64,000 nucleotides of DNA from NCBI GenBank assembly GCA_029465975.1, contig CM055756.1:1540101-1604100 (forward strand), read 5' to 3'. Below are positions 37,871 through 49,706 of the stretch, one piece after another. Each line of letters opens with the position of its first letter. The stretch's first letter is position 1. Under the pieces are notes generated by a model that was not told where the DNA came from, did no database searches, and was given only the letters and a program-made list of their open reading frames with translations. This DNA comes from Dallia pectoralis. Its lineage: Eukaryota > Chordata > Actinopteri > Esociformes > Umbridae. The position numbers and the translations under genes were made by a program.

Positions 37871-38939
37871 TGTATATTTTTGTTTGCAGTTGGAAAGTGA
37901 TTTGAAGCACCTGGCTCTCCTTTACTTTAAAATAGTACTCACTTATGGTGAGTTGCAGGTCAATGCAATATGAAAACTATTATTAAACCATAGAGAAAAA
38001 GACTCATTACACTGTTTCATGTCAATGTGTATCCCAGTGACAATGTTGAATAGAAAGGACACTAGAGAATTGTCTAAGGAGGTCAGATACAGCGTTGTAG
38101 CTAAGCATGAACAAACTCAGGACTACAAGTCTACAGAGACATATTTCCACCCTGATTCCAGCTGACCTTCAGACACAAAGTACAATAGTTTCTGTCTCGC
38201 ACCATCTGTTACCAACTCAGTGAAAGAGTGTTCCTTGGTAGGAGACCTAGTGCTGAGAGACAAAAGAAAACCTGACAGCAAATTGCCCAAACTCTCCTCA
38301 ACATGCCAAAGTCCATCAGGAGGTGGATGTGTTACCCTAGAACTAAATAAAGCCTTCATAGAAAAATGAAACAATGAGAATGTTCAGAGATACTTTCAGG
38401 TTGCTTTGCTGCCTTTTGGTGCTAAATATCAATAACTTGAAACAGGGACGTCCCTAGAAATCCAGGAATATGGGTGCTATGCCTATTTTAGGGGGGTGTG
38501 GTCATACTCCCCCAAAATATTTTAAATCCCCCATAATGTTTTTCATCGTGTATTTTTTCAGAGTAACAACGAGTGTAAAATCTATCAATATAAGGTTATT
38601 TTTTATCAAGGTTGGTTAAAATTATATCTGTCTCTTAGTTTGTGTTAGGCATTGATGTAATAGGAATTATTTAAAAATGAAGATATTGAAGTCCACTCTG
38701 TCCCCATCAATCCAACATCGAAAACTGGAACAAAAATGTTTGTACGGTGTAAATTATTAGGTTGGTCAAACAGAGATGTTGGTGTTAAATTCAATTTAAA
38801 GCCGTTAATTAGGAAGCTGACACGTCCAAATCTTAAGGACCCCTCAAAATGAACCACCATATCCTTTATTTTTATGAATTCCAGAGACAAATATGTTGCA
38901 AGTGGGATGTTCCCACTAGAAATAAGTAATCGCTGTCCT
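37871..38939. other. intron sequence with one dispersed-repeat scrap
   Basis: About 38,445-38,550 (GGGACGTCCCTAGAAATCCA, then GGGGGGTGTGGTCATACTCC CCC) resembles the terminus of a dispersed element. The rest is unrecognised. Confidence 0.35.
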
Positions 38940-40030
38940 ACTGGGTGTATTAGGGAAGTGTGAATACTACCTTAACTACCTCAAAACCTCGTCTTATCAA
39001 AGAGAGACATTTTAGAATAAAATTGAACAGGCATTTCTATATAATTTACAATTGAGTGATTTTGAATGTGTCACATCTATAGTTGATCCTGAACTGGCCC
39101 TGCATAAGTTATGTATCATCTTCAATACCATTGTGAATAAGCATGTTCCCTAAAAAACCCTGAGAGTTAAAAGTAATTCCAACCTCTGGTTTATGCCGGA
39201 GCTAGCTAAAGCTATACATAATAGCATTATAGGGATGTTGCCTGGGCCAAAGCTTAATTTACAGATTCTAGCCCAGGTTTGGAAAAAATAGATAATTTTG
39301 TCAAAATCTATCCGAATGTTCGGGAAATGCGGCAAAGTATTATAAAATTTTGCAATCTGTACAGGGTTGTAACTCTTTTTACTCCCGCATCACATTTTAC
39401 ATTTAAGGCAGTCCATGATACGATATTCAGTTTAGATCTGAAAAATCTTTAGAGGCAGACAATTTGGAACATAGTCTGCTAGTACTAAAATGTGGCGCAT
39501 CTCTTATTGATGGCACAGAAACCCATTGTTTGAATTTGACGTTATCTTATTCCTAAACTATGGAAATCTATGTTGCCTCTCCATAAGGGGGGTGAATAGT
39601 GGTGATCTCAATAACCATCGCCTATTTTTAAGGCTACCTTGTCTAGCAAAGATGTATTGATAAAAATAATAGAAATTAATTCATTGTAGCACTCTTGCTG
39701 CCTCTCCACTCGCAGTGAATTATATTATAAATTCTTTGGATGCAAAATTGACTTGTACTGCAATGTTTATTGATTTGTCTCAGGCCTTTGACGCTGTTGA
39801 CCATGGTATCTTGCTGAAGCAATTGTCATCAATTGGCCTTAGTCTCGCAGCAGCATGTTCTTGGTTTTATAACTATCTTACCGACCGAAGGCAATCTATT
39901 GTGCTGGATGGATTTAGGTTTGATAGTCTTGACGTACACAGTGGTGTACCTCAGGCATCCATCCTAGGACCGGTTATTTTTACTTTATACATTAATGCCA
40001 TTGGTTAATCTGTAACTGGTTTTGCCTTCT
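38940..40030 (+). mobile_element. L2-type LINE fragment with reverse-transcriptase core
   Basis: The linker region at about 39,050-39,230 reads TSIVDPELALHKLCIIFNTI then NLWFMPELAKAIHNSI. The RT piece at 39,715-40,008 reads CTAMFIDLSQAFDAVDHGIL, then WFYNYLTDRRQSIV and VPQASILGPVIFTLYINAI. These are the fingers/palm motifs of an L2/CR1-type RT; the usual VPQGS is VPQAS here. The FADD motif and 3' end are absent, and stops interrupt the upstream part. Confidence 0.83.
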
Positions 40031-40036
40031 ACCTAC

Positions 40037-40100
40037 AGTGCATCTGGTAAGTATTCTCAGCTCTTCACTTTTTCTACATTTTGTCATGTTGCAGCTAGTG
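40037..40100 (+). mobile_element. Tc1-like terminal fragment
   Basis: CAGTGCATCTGGTAAGTATT then CTTCACTTTTTCTACATTTT GTCATGTTGCAG is a terminal motif of a common fish Tc1 family. Only the end remains. Confidence 0.6.
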
Positions 40101-40895
40101 GTAGCCAGTGATTAAAAAAAAAATCTGGAGGATACCCACTGCGATATTTTTTACTAGTTGGCTTCTCCTTATGTTTAGGCTGTATTATTATTATTATTAA
40201 AATGTATTAATCAATTTAGCAACCAAATGCAAACTTAATATACCCTTTCTTTGATCTGGTAAGTTTTGCAGGGATTTTGTTCACCCCCCATCTACGGGTA
40301 GTAATAACACTTTCTTGCCCTGAACGATTGGGTTTGTGAAAGGATCTTGCTCCCAACTCCCAATACAATTCAGTACCTACGTGTGTAAGTATGTGTATGC
40401 TGGTCCTGCAATAACACTGTAGTCACCAGGGTTGGCTCCTTTACATAAATGTGGATGTCTAGAATGTTAAACTATTTTTTCACTGATAAATAAATACATT
40501 CCGATTGCTTAACAAGCACTTTACAATACATAGAATTATTAAACCTTTTATCAAAATGTAGACTGTCTTGATAAGTAACAGATGAGGTTGTCCCAAATAT
40601 CGTGTTAGCTATACGGGTCAGTCACTGAGGAGATGTCTGTATGGCAGTGTAACTCACGTGACATAAGTTGAAAGATGTACATGACACACTCACGTTATTC
40701 CCAGTCCCAAACCCAGCAATGATCCCAGTCCCCAAGCTACCGTTAGCTTGACAACACTGATGAATAGTCCACTGTCCATTCTGTCTGTTGAATGGTTGCA
40801 GACACTCAAAACCTAGCAGTGGATATCCTTCGGAACTGAATCATTGTTCTGTGACAATTCTCGTATTGTTTTTATAGTAGAGGAAATTATAAACA
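40101..40895. other. intron sequence; contains the partner of the 16.02-kb dispersed repeat
   Basis: About 40,535-40,590 repeats 16,020-16,076. Nothing else recognised. Confidence 0.4.
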
Positions 40896-41545
40896 TTAGG
40901 GACTAGGGATGTAAACGGTTAATCAACTATCAATTAATTGTCGATAAGAATTTACTCGATTAAATAAATGAATTGTCGGTTAATTGAACATTGCAATCAA
41001 AGACCGTTTTCCACAGGACGTAGGCGTAATTGAACGTGACACGAGATTCTTGCGGGCGGCAAGAGACCCGACACTAACTTGAGGCGTCAAAAAAGAAACC
41101 AAGCATGCGGGAAAGTGGAGCCGACTAGCAGCGTGCTATGTTAAAGCTGCAGTGCCTTTTTAGTTAAAAATTAGCAAAATGTATATAATGAGCCAGTACA
41201 TCATGAATCCAATATCCAAACTGTGTTTTTGTTTTATCCTGAATCACTATGGTACACCTATAATAAGTGTTTATATTCGGACTATTTTAAACTATTTCGG
41301 CTCCGCTGAGGCATAGCCCAGTACCTGCGTGATTCGTCATAGACATAAACGGAGAGAAGACGATCCGGCTACAATGTTCTTCCGCAAGATGCATGCAGAG
41401 CGCCAAAAGTTACGTTTAAACTTAAATATATTAATAAGGTCAGTCTGAGATTCTTATGTTTATTTGACTTTTCAAGTTTGTATAAAGGTTAAATTCAAAT
41501 AAAAACTCTTTCAATTCTAAAATATTATATCGTATCGACCGAAAT

Positions 41546-41557
41546 TAAGAAATATAT
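41546..41557. repeat. target-site duplication of the Rex3 insertion, left copy
   Basis: TAAGAAATATAT here is repeated exactly at 44,395-44,406 on the other side of the Rex3 element. Confidence 0.9.
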
Positions 41558-44394
41558 CTCATCTAATCTCATCTTCAACCGCTTATCCGGGGTCGGGTCG
41601 CGGGGGTAGCAGCTCTAGCAGGGGACCCCAAACTTCCCTTTCCCGGGCAACATTAGCCAGCTCTGACTGGGGAATCCCGAGGCGTTCCCAGGCCAGTGTG
41701 GAGATATAATCTCTCCACCTAGTCCTGGGTCTTCCCCGAGGTCTCCTCCCAGCTGGACATGCTTGGAACACCTCTCTAGGGAGGCGCCCAGGTGGCATTC
41801 GTACAAGATGCCCGAACCACCTCAACTGGCTCCTTTCTATGCAAAGGAGCAGCGGCTCTACTCCGAGTTCCTCTCGGATGACTGAGCTTCCCACCCTATC
41901 CCTAAGGGAGAGGCCAGCCACCTTTCTGAGAAAACCCATTTCGGCCGCTTGTACCCGCGATCTCGTTCTTTCGGTCATGACCCAGCTTTCATGACCATAG
42001 GTGAGAGTAGGAACAAAGATTGACCGGTAGATCGAGAGCTTTGCCTTTCGGCTCTGCTCTCTTTTCGTCACAACGGTGCGGTGAAGCGAATGCAACACCG
42101 CCCCCGCTGCTCCGATCCTCCGACCAATGTCCCGCTCCATTGTTCCCTCACTCGCGAACAAGACCCCGAGGTACTTGAACTCCTTCACTTGGAGTAAGGA
42201 CTCATTCCATACCCGGAGTAGGCACTCCACCGGTTTCCTGCTGAGAGTCATGTCCTCAGATTTAGAGGTGCTAACCCTCATCCCAGCCGCTTCACACTCG
42301 GCTGCGAACCGATCCAGTGAGTGCTGAAGGTCACGACCGATGAGGCCATCAGGACCACATCATCCGCAAAAAGCAGTGATGTGACCATCAGCCCACCGAA
42401 CGGTAACCCCTCCCCCCATGACTACGCCTTGATATCCTGTCCATGAATATTACAAACAGGATTGGTGACAAAGCGCAGCCCTGGCGGAGGCCAACCCCCA
42501 CCGGGAACGAATCCGACTTACTGCCGAGGACACGGACACAGCTCCTGCTTTGAGCGTACAGAGATTGGATGGCCCTGAGAAGAGACACCCTCACCCCATA
42601 CTCCCGCAGCACCTCCCACAAAAGATCCCGGGGTACCCGGTCATACGCCTTCTCCAGATCCACAAAACACATGTAGACTGGATGGGCATACTCCCAGGCC
42701 CCCTCCAGGATCCTTGCGAGAGTAAAGAGCTGGTCCGTGGTTCCCCGGCCAGGACGAAAACCGCATTGTTCCTCTTCAATCTGAGGTTCGACCAGGGAGG
42801 CTGAGGAGTGTGATACCTCTGTAATTGGCACACACTCTCTGGTCCCCCTTTTTGAAGAGGGGAACCACCACCCCGGTCTGCCACTCCTCTGGCACTGTCC
42901 CAGACTTCCATGCAATGTTGAAGAGGCGTGTCAACCAAGACAGCCCTTCCCCACCCAAAGCTTTTAGCATTTCTGGACGAATCTCATCAGTCCCTGGGGC
43001 TTTGCCACTGTGGAGTTGTTTGACTACCTCAGCGACTTCCCCCAGGGAAACTGACGATGACCCTCCATCAGCCTCCAGCTCTGCCTCTATACTAGAGGGC
43101 GTGTAGGTCGGATTCAGAAGCTCCTCAAAATGCTCTTTCCAGCGCCCGATCACATCATCAGTTGAGGTCAACAGTGTCCCATCCTTACTGTACACAGCTT
43201 GGATGGTTCCCCGTTTTCCCCTTCTGAGGTGCCGAACGGTTTTCCAGAAGCATTTTGGTGCCGACCGAAAGTCCTTCTCCAAAGCTTCTCCAAACTTCTC
43301 CCACACCCGCTGCTTAGCCTCTGACACGGCAGCGGCTGCAGCCCTTCGGGCCTGTCGGTACCCTGCAACTGCCTCCGGAGTCCCCAGGGATAGCATATCC
43401 CTGAAGGCCTCCTTCTTCAGTCGGACAGCTTCCCTGACCACCGTGGTCCACCACGGTGTTCTAGGGTTACCACCCCTTGAGGCACCTAGGACCTTGAGAC
43501 CACAGCTCACCGCCGCAGCTTCAGCAATAGAAGCTTTGAACATTGCCCACTCAGGTTCAATGCCCCCAACCTCCACAGGGATGCCTGAAAAGCTCCGCCG
43601 GAGGTGTGAGTTGAAGATCTTTCGGACAGGGGCCTCCTCCAGACGTTCCCAGTTCACCCGCACTACCCGTTTGGGCTTACCTGGTCTGTCCAAAGTCTTT
43701 CCCCACCCTCTGATCCAACTCACTACCAGATGGTGATCAGTTGACAGCTCTGCCCCTCTCTTCACCCGAGTGTCCAAAACATTCGGCCTTAGATCAGCCG
43801 ATACGATCACAAAATCGATCATTGATCTTCGGCCTAGGGTGCTCTGGTACCATGTACACTTATGCGCCTCCTTATGTTCGAACATGGTGTTTGTTATAGA
43901 CAATCCATGACAAGCACAGAAGTTCAATAACAAACGACCGCTCGGGTTTAGATCAGGGAGGCCGTTCCTCCCAATCACGCCTCTCCAGGTGTCTCCATCG
44001 ATGCCCACATGTGCGTTGAAGTCTCCCAGCAGAATGATGGAGTCCCCTACTGGAGCCCTATATAGGACTCCCTTCAGGGTCTCCAAGAAGGCTGAATACT
44101 CCGAACTGCTGTTTGGTGCATAAGCACAAACAACAGTCAGAGTTTTCACCCCCACCACCCTTAGGCGTAGGGAGGCAAACCTCTCATCCACCGGGGTAAA
44201 CTCCAACACCGCCGTGCTCAGACATGGGCTCGTGAGTATCCCCACACCAGCCCGACCACCTCTCACCCTGGGCAACTCCAGAGAAGAACAGAGTCCAACC
44301 CCTATCCAGGAGTAAGGTTCCAGAGCCACGGTTGTGCGTAGAGGTAAGTCCCACCAGATCCAACTGGTATCGCTCCACCTCACGCACAAGTAAG
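41558..44394 (-). mobile_element. Rex3 (RTE-clade) non-LTR retrotransposon, 5'-truncated
   Basis: A 2,837-bp LINE in reverse orientation, flanked by a perfect 12-bp target duplication. The 3' end on the minus strand is AAGCGGTTGAAGATGAGATT followed by AGATGAGAT, a short tandem tail rather than poly-A, as in RTE-type LINEs. The coding region starts inside the endonuclease (about 44,387), so the 5' end is missing. The sequences WQTGVVV (about 42,880) and GDKAQPWRR read from the + strand at about 42,466 are diagnostic Rex3 blocks. The high conservation of long open frames and the intact duplication suggest a recent insertion. Confidence 0.93.
41583..44389 (-). pseudogene. Rex3 endonuclease/reverse-transcriptase polyprotein, frameshifted
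   Basis: In reading order: endonuclease (44,380-43,700) with LLGDFNAHVG, SMIDFVIVSADLRPNVLDTR and STDHHLV (catalytic His/Asp block), after one frameshift near 44,240. A linker follows. RT motifs are DEIRPEMLKALGGEGLSWLT, WQTGVVVPLFKKGDQRVCAN YRGITLLSLPGR, then, after a frameshift and short deletion near 42,800, EEEQCGFRPGRGTTDQLFTL, CFVDLEKAYDRVPRDLLWEV and LRQGCALSPILF. The catalytic FADD box is at 42,370-42,359, and the C-terminal domain EFKYLGVLFASEGTMERDIG to LLPPRPDPG ends at 41,583. Three or four frame breaks make this copy non-coding, although all catalytic residues I can check are retained. Confidence 0.88.
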
Positions 44395-44406
44395 TAAGAA
44401 ATATAT
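44395..44406. repeat. target-site duplication of the Rex3 insertion, right copy
   Basis: TAAGAAATATAT, identical to 41,546-41,557. Confidence 0.9.
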
Positions 44407-44639
44407 TGTGATATAAAATTTGGCCATATCGTCCTGCCCTATGTTAAAGACACTATTGATACTGTGAGAAATTTACATTCTCCGGAAAAAAGCCGCTTAT
44501 CAGTTAATCGTTAATTGATTGATAAAGTCAATCAACTAATGATTAATTAATTAATCGATAATTTGCATCCCTATTAGGGACACAACTCCTGTCGATCATA
44601 TTCCATGAATCTAGCTACGTCTGTCCAATGCTTTGGGAA

Positions 44640-47130
44640 GAACTGCTGGAGAGGGAAGTGGGCTGGAGCTCTCGTTTTTGCCAGACAGAGAGGACTTAAA
44701 GATTATTTTACCTTGAATATTCCTTGCAAACGTGCGCTCACTCAGCAATAAAATTGACACATTTTTACCGCTGCTGTTGGGGAAATACAGAGGTCTTTCC
44801 TTTGTCTGCCCTGTGTTTCATGGAAACATGGCTAGGTGACTTCATACCAGATTCTGCGGTGAGCCTGCTGGGCTTCTCACTCTTCCATGCAGATCAGAGC
44901 TCAGATCCCTTCAGCAAATCTAAGGGTGATGGAATCTACAACTACATTAATGACAAATGATATCTTACGATACTGTTCTCCTGTAATTCCTTTTCATTAA
45001 CCGCAAGCCATTCTACAGCCCGGAGGAATTTTCATGATTATTTTTGACTGGTGTTTACATTCCTTCGCTTGGCAACGTGAAGGAGGCAGAAAGGCTGCTA
45101 GCAGAACAAATATTGGCGACTGAACGGCTATAACCCAAGCAACAAGCTACCTAAATAATTTTTTTTTAATAAAATCCCAAATACACATAATTCCATTTTA
45201 CAGCCAAAAATTAAATCTATCTTAGCCTGTGGTAACAAGTTAAAAAAGTGGAGCAGTGAAGCCAAAGAGACTTTTTGTGATTGTCTGGACTGTACTGATT
45301 GGGACGTCTTCAGGGCTGCCACAGATAACCTTGATGAATATACAGTACTGATGCTGTGACTTCATATTCATACATCAGCTTCTGTGAGGATTTTCGACTC
45401 AAAACAGGGTTTGCTATAATAACGACAAACCCTGGTTCACAGCTGATCTCAAATGTCTGCAGGCGATCAAGGAAGAGGCTTTCATAAGGGGCGACATGGA
45501 CCTACTCAGAGAAGCTAACAACAACTTGTCAAAGACCGTTAAGAAAGCCAAGCGCTCGTGTGGTGAAATACTAAAAACATCTCTCATTGAATGACGCTGC
45601 TTAGATATGAAGGGGGATTAAACAGATAACAGATACAAATCACCCCCGGCTACAGACGTTCCGCAAACCAGTTTTACTGCAAATTTGAGAATCAACGGAG
45701 CAGTCCTGTTTGCACAACCCCTTCAGCTGTGTCCTGCCACCACCAACAGTCCTCGATAACCAGGGCTTGCTCACAACCAACCATCCCAATCAACACCTCG
45801 CCTGAGACTACAATGGCATCAACCTTTCCTGAAGCTATAGAGTGATGGAACTTTTTATACTGGAGAGGGACATTAACAGACTATTTACGAGTCAAAACCC
45901 AGAGAAGGCAGCTGGTCCTGATGGAGTCTCTGCCTCCACCTTCAAGCACTGTGCTGACCAGCTATCTGCAGTGTTCACAGACATTTTCAATGAATCATTG
46001 GAGTCATGCAGAATCCCAGCCTGCTTCAAGTCCTCCACCATTATCCCTGTCCCCAAGAAACCAAAGATCACAGATTTAAATGACTACAGATCAGTTCCCC
46101 CGACCTCTGTGGTTGTGAAGTCCTTTGAGCGCGTTTGCTGTCACACCTCAAGACCATCACTGAACCAGTACTTGACCTATTGCAGTTTGCCTACAGAGCC
46201 ATCATGGCTTTTTACTTCATTCCCCAGCATCTTGACTCCCCAGGAATCTATGCCAGAATCCTGTTTGTGAACTTCAGTTCTTTCAACACCATAATCCCAG
46301 CCCTCCTCCAGGATAAGCTCTCCACCATGGGAGTGCCCTTGTTAACATGCAAATGGATCAGAGACTTCCTGTCCAACAGGAGGCAGCGGGTTAGGTTGTG
46401 GAAACACCTGTCAGACACTCTGACCATCAGCACTGACACCCCTCAAGTTTGCATCCTGTCCCCTCTTCTCTTTGTACACCAACAGCTGCACCTCCAGTCA
46501 CCACTTTGTGTTCTGAAGTTTGCAGATGACACCACGCTCATTAATTTTATCTTTGATGGGCACGAGACCGCCTACAAGGGCGGCTGGTTTCCTGGTCGAC
46601 CGGCTGGTGTCCTGGTACAGTCTAAACAACTTGGAGCTCAATGCTCTAAAGACAGTGGAGATGAGAGTGGACTTTAGGAGAAGCCCAGTTGACCTTTGTC
46701 CCATTGTCCTGGAAGGCTCCCTCGTCAACACAGTGGAGTCCTTTCTCTTTCTGGGCAACATCACCGCCCAGGACATCAAGTGGGAGCTGAACATCTTCTC
46801 TCTTACTAAGAAAGCATAACAAAGACTGTACTGCCTGCGGCCACTCAAAGCTAAAAACTGCCAATATCCATGATGATTAAAGCCTGAAAAGCCATCATTG
46901 AATCCATCCTGTCCTCTTCCATCACCCTGTTACGCTGCAGCCACTGTCAAATATGAAGACAGACTGCAACGCATCATCCGCTCTATGGTGTGGGCCATTG
47001 GTTGTAGGCAGGGTCTCTGGACTGTTCGTGTTGTGTGTTTTTCTCTGTTTGCACTGTTTTGTCCATGTCTTAAAATGTATGTTCTAATGCTGCAGCTAGT
47101 GGTCATTGGCGAAACACCTGATTCTGAATG
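44640..47130 (+). mobile_element. Rex1-type non-LTR retrotransposon, broken
   Basis: A plus-strand LINE. Endonuclease start LCFMETWLGDFIPDSAVSLL GF and SKSKGDGIYNYIND are at about 44,810-44,955. RT blocks: KAAGPDGVSASTFKHCADQL SAVFTDIFNESLE (about 45,905), IIPVPKKPKITDLNDYRSVP (about 46,045), ARILFVNFSSFNTIIPALLQ (about 46,250), CILSPLLF (about 46,450) and FADDTTLINFI (about 46,518). Later blocks are LNALKTVEMRVDFRRSP and TVESFLFLGN. The 3' UTR, GGCAGGGTCTCTGGACTGTT onward, ends near CCTGATTCTGAATGAA. The NFSSFNTI block lacks one residue of the usual FSSAFNTI. Frameshifts and stops are numerous. It is oriented opposite to the 21.5-24.1 kb copy. Confidence 0.88.
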
Positions 47131-48274
47131 AACAGTCAGCGCATTATGCATTTTTATGTATTTACCTTCAAGCACAGTTTCATGAAATAATTTTGACCAG
47201 AACGTTCCCCCAAAATGTTTTCATAAACAATGAGTACTGATGTTTTAAACCTCAAATCAAACAAGATAAATTGACCAAGCGTCTTTTACTCACATGTGTC
47301 ATTTCCTTTCCTAAGCTTCGATTTGTATATGGGGGCTGTTCAAATGTTCACACTGCCATTTGGTTTCAGCAAAGAGTTCTCTGGGTACCTTCCAACTTTC
47401 ATTGCCAGGAACTGTATCTTAATTTCTCTGTCTCATTTTCTTTTCTCACTGTCTCTTTTTTCTTAGTGGTTCATGATTGTTTTCAACAATGCTTTCAAGC
47501 CACGGAAAGCTCCATTGAAAGGCATTTGCTAACAAGCTAATTGTGCTCTGCCCTCAGTCCTGCTTTATTTTGCAGAGTCACTTTTTCTTCTGAACAAATA
47601 TCTTGTGTCAGTGTTTATAAGATTTTCTATTTCACGCTCCAAATAACTTTTGCATAATTAGCAATACCCCTGCTTGTTGTAGCTCTTCTATGTCAGATAA
47701 TCTTAATGTCAGCAAACACTTTAGGGGTATTACATGAAGTCTATAGTTCTGTAGTTCTTTTTTTGCACTATTTGTTCAATGGTTGTGACGGTATTGCATT
47801 GTTACGTACCTACTAAACTATGCGCAAAAATTGGATAAACTTGTCACTCGTTTTGACACTAAACCTTTGCGTCAAAGTTGATTCTCAAGTCATCTGATTA
47901 AGTATGGCAGAAATCGAATCCGAGTTGATTCCCAACTTCTCTGACTAGGTTTAGTATAAGTCGAATCCGAGTTGATTCCGAACTTCTCTGATTAGATTTG
48001 GTATAAGTTGAATCCGAGCAAATCAGTTGAGTCTGGAAGCTGCTTTAAGCTTTGATTGGTCAATATTTACAGACAATTTGCATAGTTTAATCCTCACTTT
48101 CGTCCTGTCCTATTCATGCTCCCAAGTCACGCTTGCATTGCTTAATGCTCTTTTGGCCTCCATTGCTTCCAATGCTTTCAGTTAGGACATAGATTAATGA
48201 TGTGATCAATCACAAAGAACGTCCAACACATAATTCAACCCTGCTTTCATGAGCCCAATTAAAGTTCAATATCC
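47131..48274. other. intron sequence with a short imperfect tandem repeat
   Basis: About 47,910-48,020 holds two to three copies of a roughly 46-bp unit with GAATCCGAGTTGATTCC and AACTTCTCTGA. Nothing else recognised. Confidence 0.5.
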
Positions 48275-48354
48275 TGTGTGTGTGTGTGTGTGTGTGCGTG
48301 TGCGCGTGTGTGTGCGTGTGTGCGTGTGCGCGTGTGTGTGCGTGTGTGCGTGGC
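48275..48354. repeat. (TG)n / GCGTG repeat forming the 3' splice-site region
   Basis: Twenty or so bases of pure TG followed by TGCGTG and TGCGCG variants, ending 3 bp before the AG of the 48,358 exon. No AG dinucleotide occurs inside, so the exon's AG is the first after the repeat. Confidence 0.97.
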
Positions 48355-48357
48355 TAG

Positions 48358-48467
48358 GATCCAGCCAGTGGGACTGTTGGAGAAGATCCAGGCTATCGCT
48401 CAGAACATGTCGGACATGGCTGTTAGAGTGGAGCAGATCCTACAGCGCAGCATGGCTACCCACAGAG
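48358..48467 (+). CDS. mgat5b: mgat5b stem exon between TG and CA repeats
   Basis: The 110-nt exon completes an Arg codon and encodes IQPVGLLEKIQAIAQNMSDM followed by AVRVEQILQRSMATHR. The IQAIAQN.SD.AV.V.QIL pattern is characteristic of the MGAT5B stem, a predicted helix or coiled coil; NMS is a potential N-glycosylation site. The acceptor is GGCTAG at 48352-48357. It has no normal pyrimidine tract: the preceding 80 bases are a (TG)n/(GCGTG)n repeat. The donor is GTACTA at 48468, followed within a few bases by a (CA)n repeat. The reading frame joins both neighbours without a stop, so the exon looks functional despite its borders. It may be alternatively spliced; this is inference. Confidence 0.93.
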
Positions 48468-48471
48468 GTAC

Positions 48472-48480
48472 TACACACAC

Positions 48481-48511
<31 letters not shown>
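48472..48511. repeat. (CA)n repeat directly after a 5' splice site
   Basis: ACACACACTT and then a pure CA run of about 14 units, beginning 4 bases after the GT of the donor at 48,468. It is complementary to the TG tract on the other side of the exon. Confidence 0.97.
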
Positions 48512-48513
<2 letters not shown>

Positions 48514-49706
48514 AGAACATTCCAACATTTTCCATACAGACTTGAGTATTCTGTCAAAAACACGTAACACTGAAAGACGGCCCTGAACACGACAAGCAGC
48601 AATAATTAAACTACTAGTTGACGTTGTTTCCTTGTGTGTATGTCATTCATATTTGTGTAAGAGCTACCCTGCATTGGAGCCATATCCTTCTGTGTCAGCA
48701 TAAATACCGCTACGTGATGTTCAATGCATCTCTCTTGTTAATAACATCTATAGCTGGCAGCTTGGTTTTATTAGCTATTTTTTTCTTGCCTTTATTGGCC
48801 ACGGGTTTAATGAAACAGAATACATTCTGCTCAGTTCATTGCGAGATCAAAAGACCCAACAGGCAACTTTAACAGTCATGTCAACTAATTCAAAACGGAA
48901 TGGCACTTTGAGACATTGCTATTGTCTGTTCAAACGTTGTCATTAAGTAAAGCAAACATGTTTACGTCTCTGTAGCGACGTGTTACCAGAACGTAATCCT
49001 CTGGCTCACGCTGTGACTCTACGGGCACTTTTAAATATGACTGCGTGTCATTAGTATGTTCATTAAAACAGCACGGTTGCTAATGTTTTGTCTGTGATTG
49101 CACTCACTAAGCTTTGTCAGCACGCTGGAGAAAACACCACCACCCGCTTGCTATGGTTAGGCTAACTGGAGCTGGTTGTCGTGTGAACGTGGAAACAGGG
49201 GCCAGGGAGTTGGAGATTTATGGATGGAAACCGGAGTGGGAGGGGAAGTGGGAGAGGGTTTTTTGATTACTCAAGATCACACTTTGTTATTTATTCACAT
49301 ATTTCAGTAGGCCACAAAAAGCACAAGGGACATTTCATCCAGGAAACGTTAATATTCTCAAAGAGGCATTTCATTTTGCAGCCGTCTCACAACATTTACA
49401 CAGAATAGAATAGAATGGGATATTTACAATGAAGACTGGATTAGTGCTGTTCAAGTACTGAAGTGCAATAAGTCTGTTATTAACGTTAACTGTTACTTAT
49501 AAGAGGAGTTACTTTAACAATCATGCCAACACACAGAGTTTTCTTTAAAAGGGAGACTCTCTTCTCTGAAAGACTCTATAGTGTGTTAAAGAAATGTGTT
49601 GTTCTAGATGCCATCTACCAAACCGATGAGTGGCCAGAACATTTGAGAATACTTCCAGGTTTATGCCAAATGACTTGCTTATGCTAATTATTTGAAGTAT
49701 TACAAC
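48512..49706. other. intron sequence, nothing recognised
   Basis: No coding or named repeat signature. The 84-codon frame at 48,618-48,872 has no family resemblance. Confidence 0.35.

Larger units (their letters stand above)
40904..44573 (-). mobile_element. hAT-type non-autonomous element, 821 bp without its insertion
   Basis: The ends TAGGGATGTAAACG (40,904) and TTTGCATCCCTA (44,573) are short inverted repeats. They are flanked by an exact 8-bp direct repeat TTAGGGAC at 40,896-40,903 and 44,574-44,581, the target-duplication length of hAT transposons. A Rex3 LINE occupies 41,558-44,394 inside it. Removing that and one 12-bp duplication leaves 821 bp with no transposase. The core matches the 11.55-12.6 kb MITE in opposite orientation. 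Confidence 0.9.

Noticed and set aside
42825..43736. Plus-strand open frames of 93 and 177 codons opposite Rex3
   Set aside because: They are antisense shadows of the GC-rich Rex3 coding region, with no family signature of their own.
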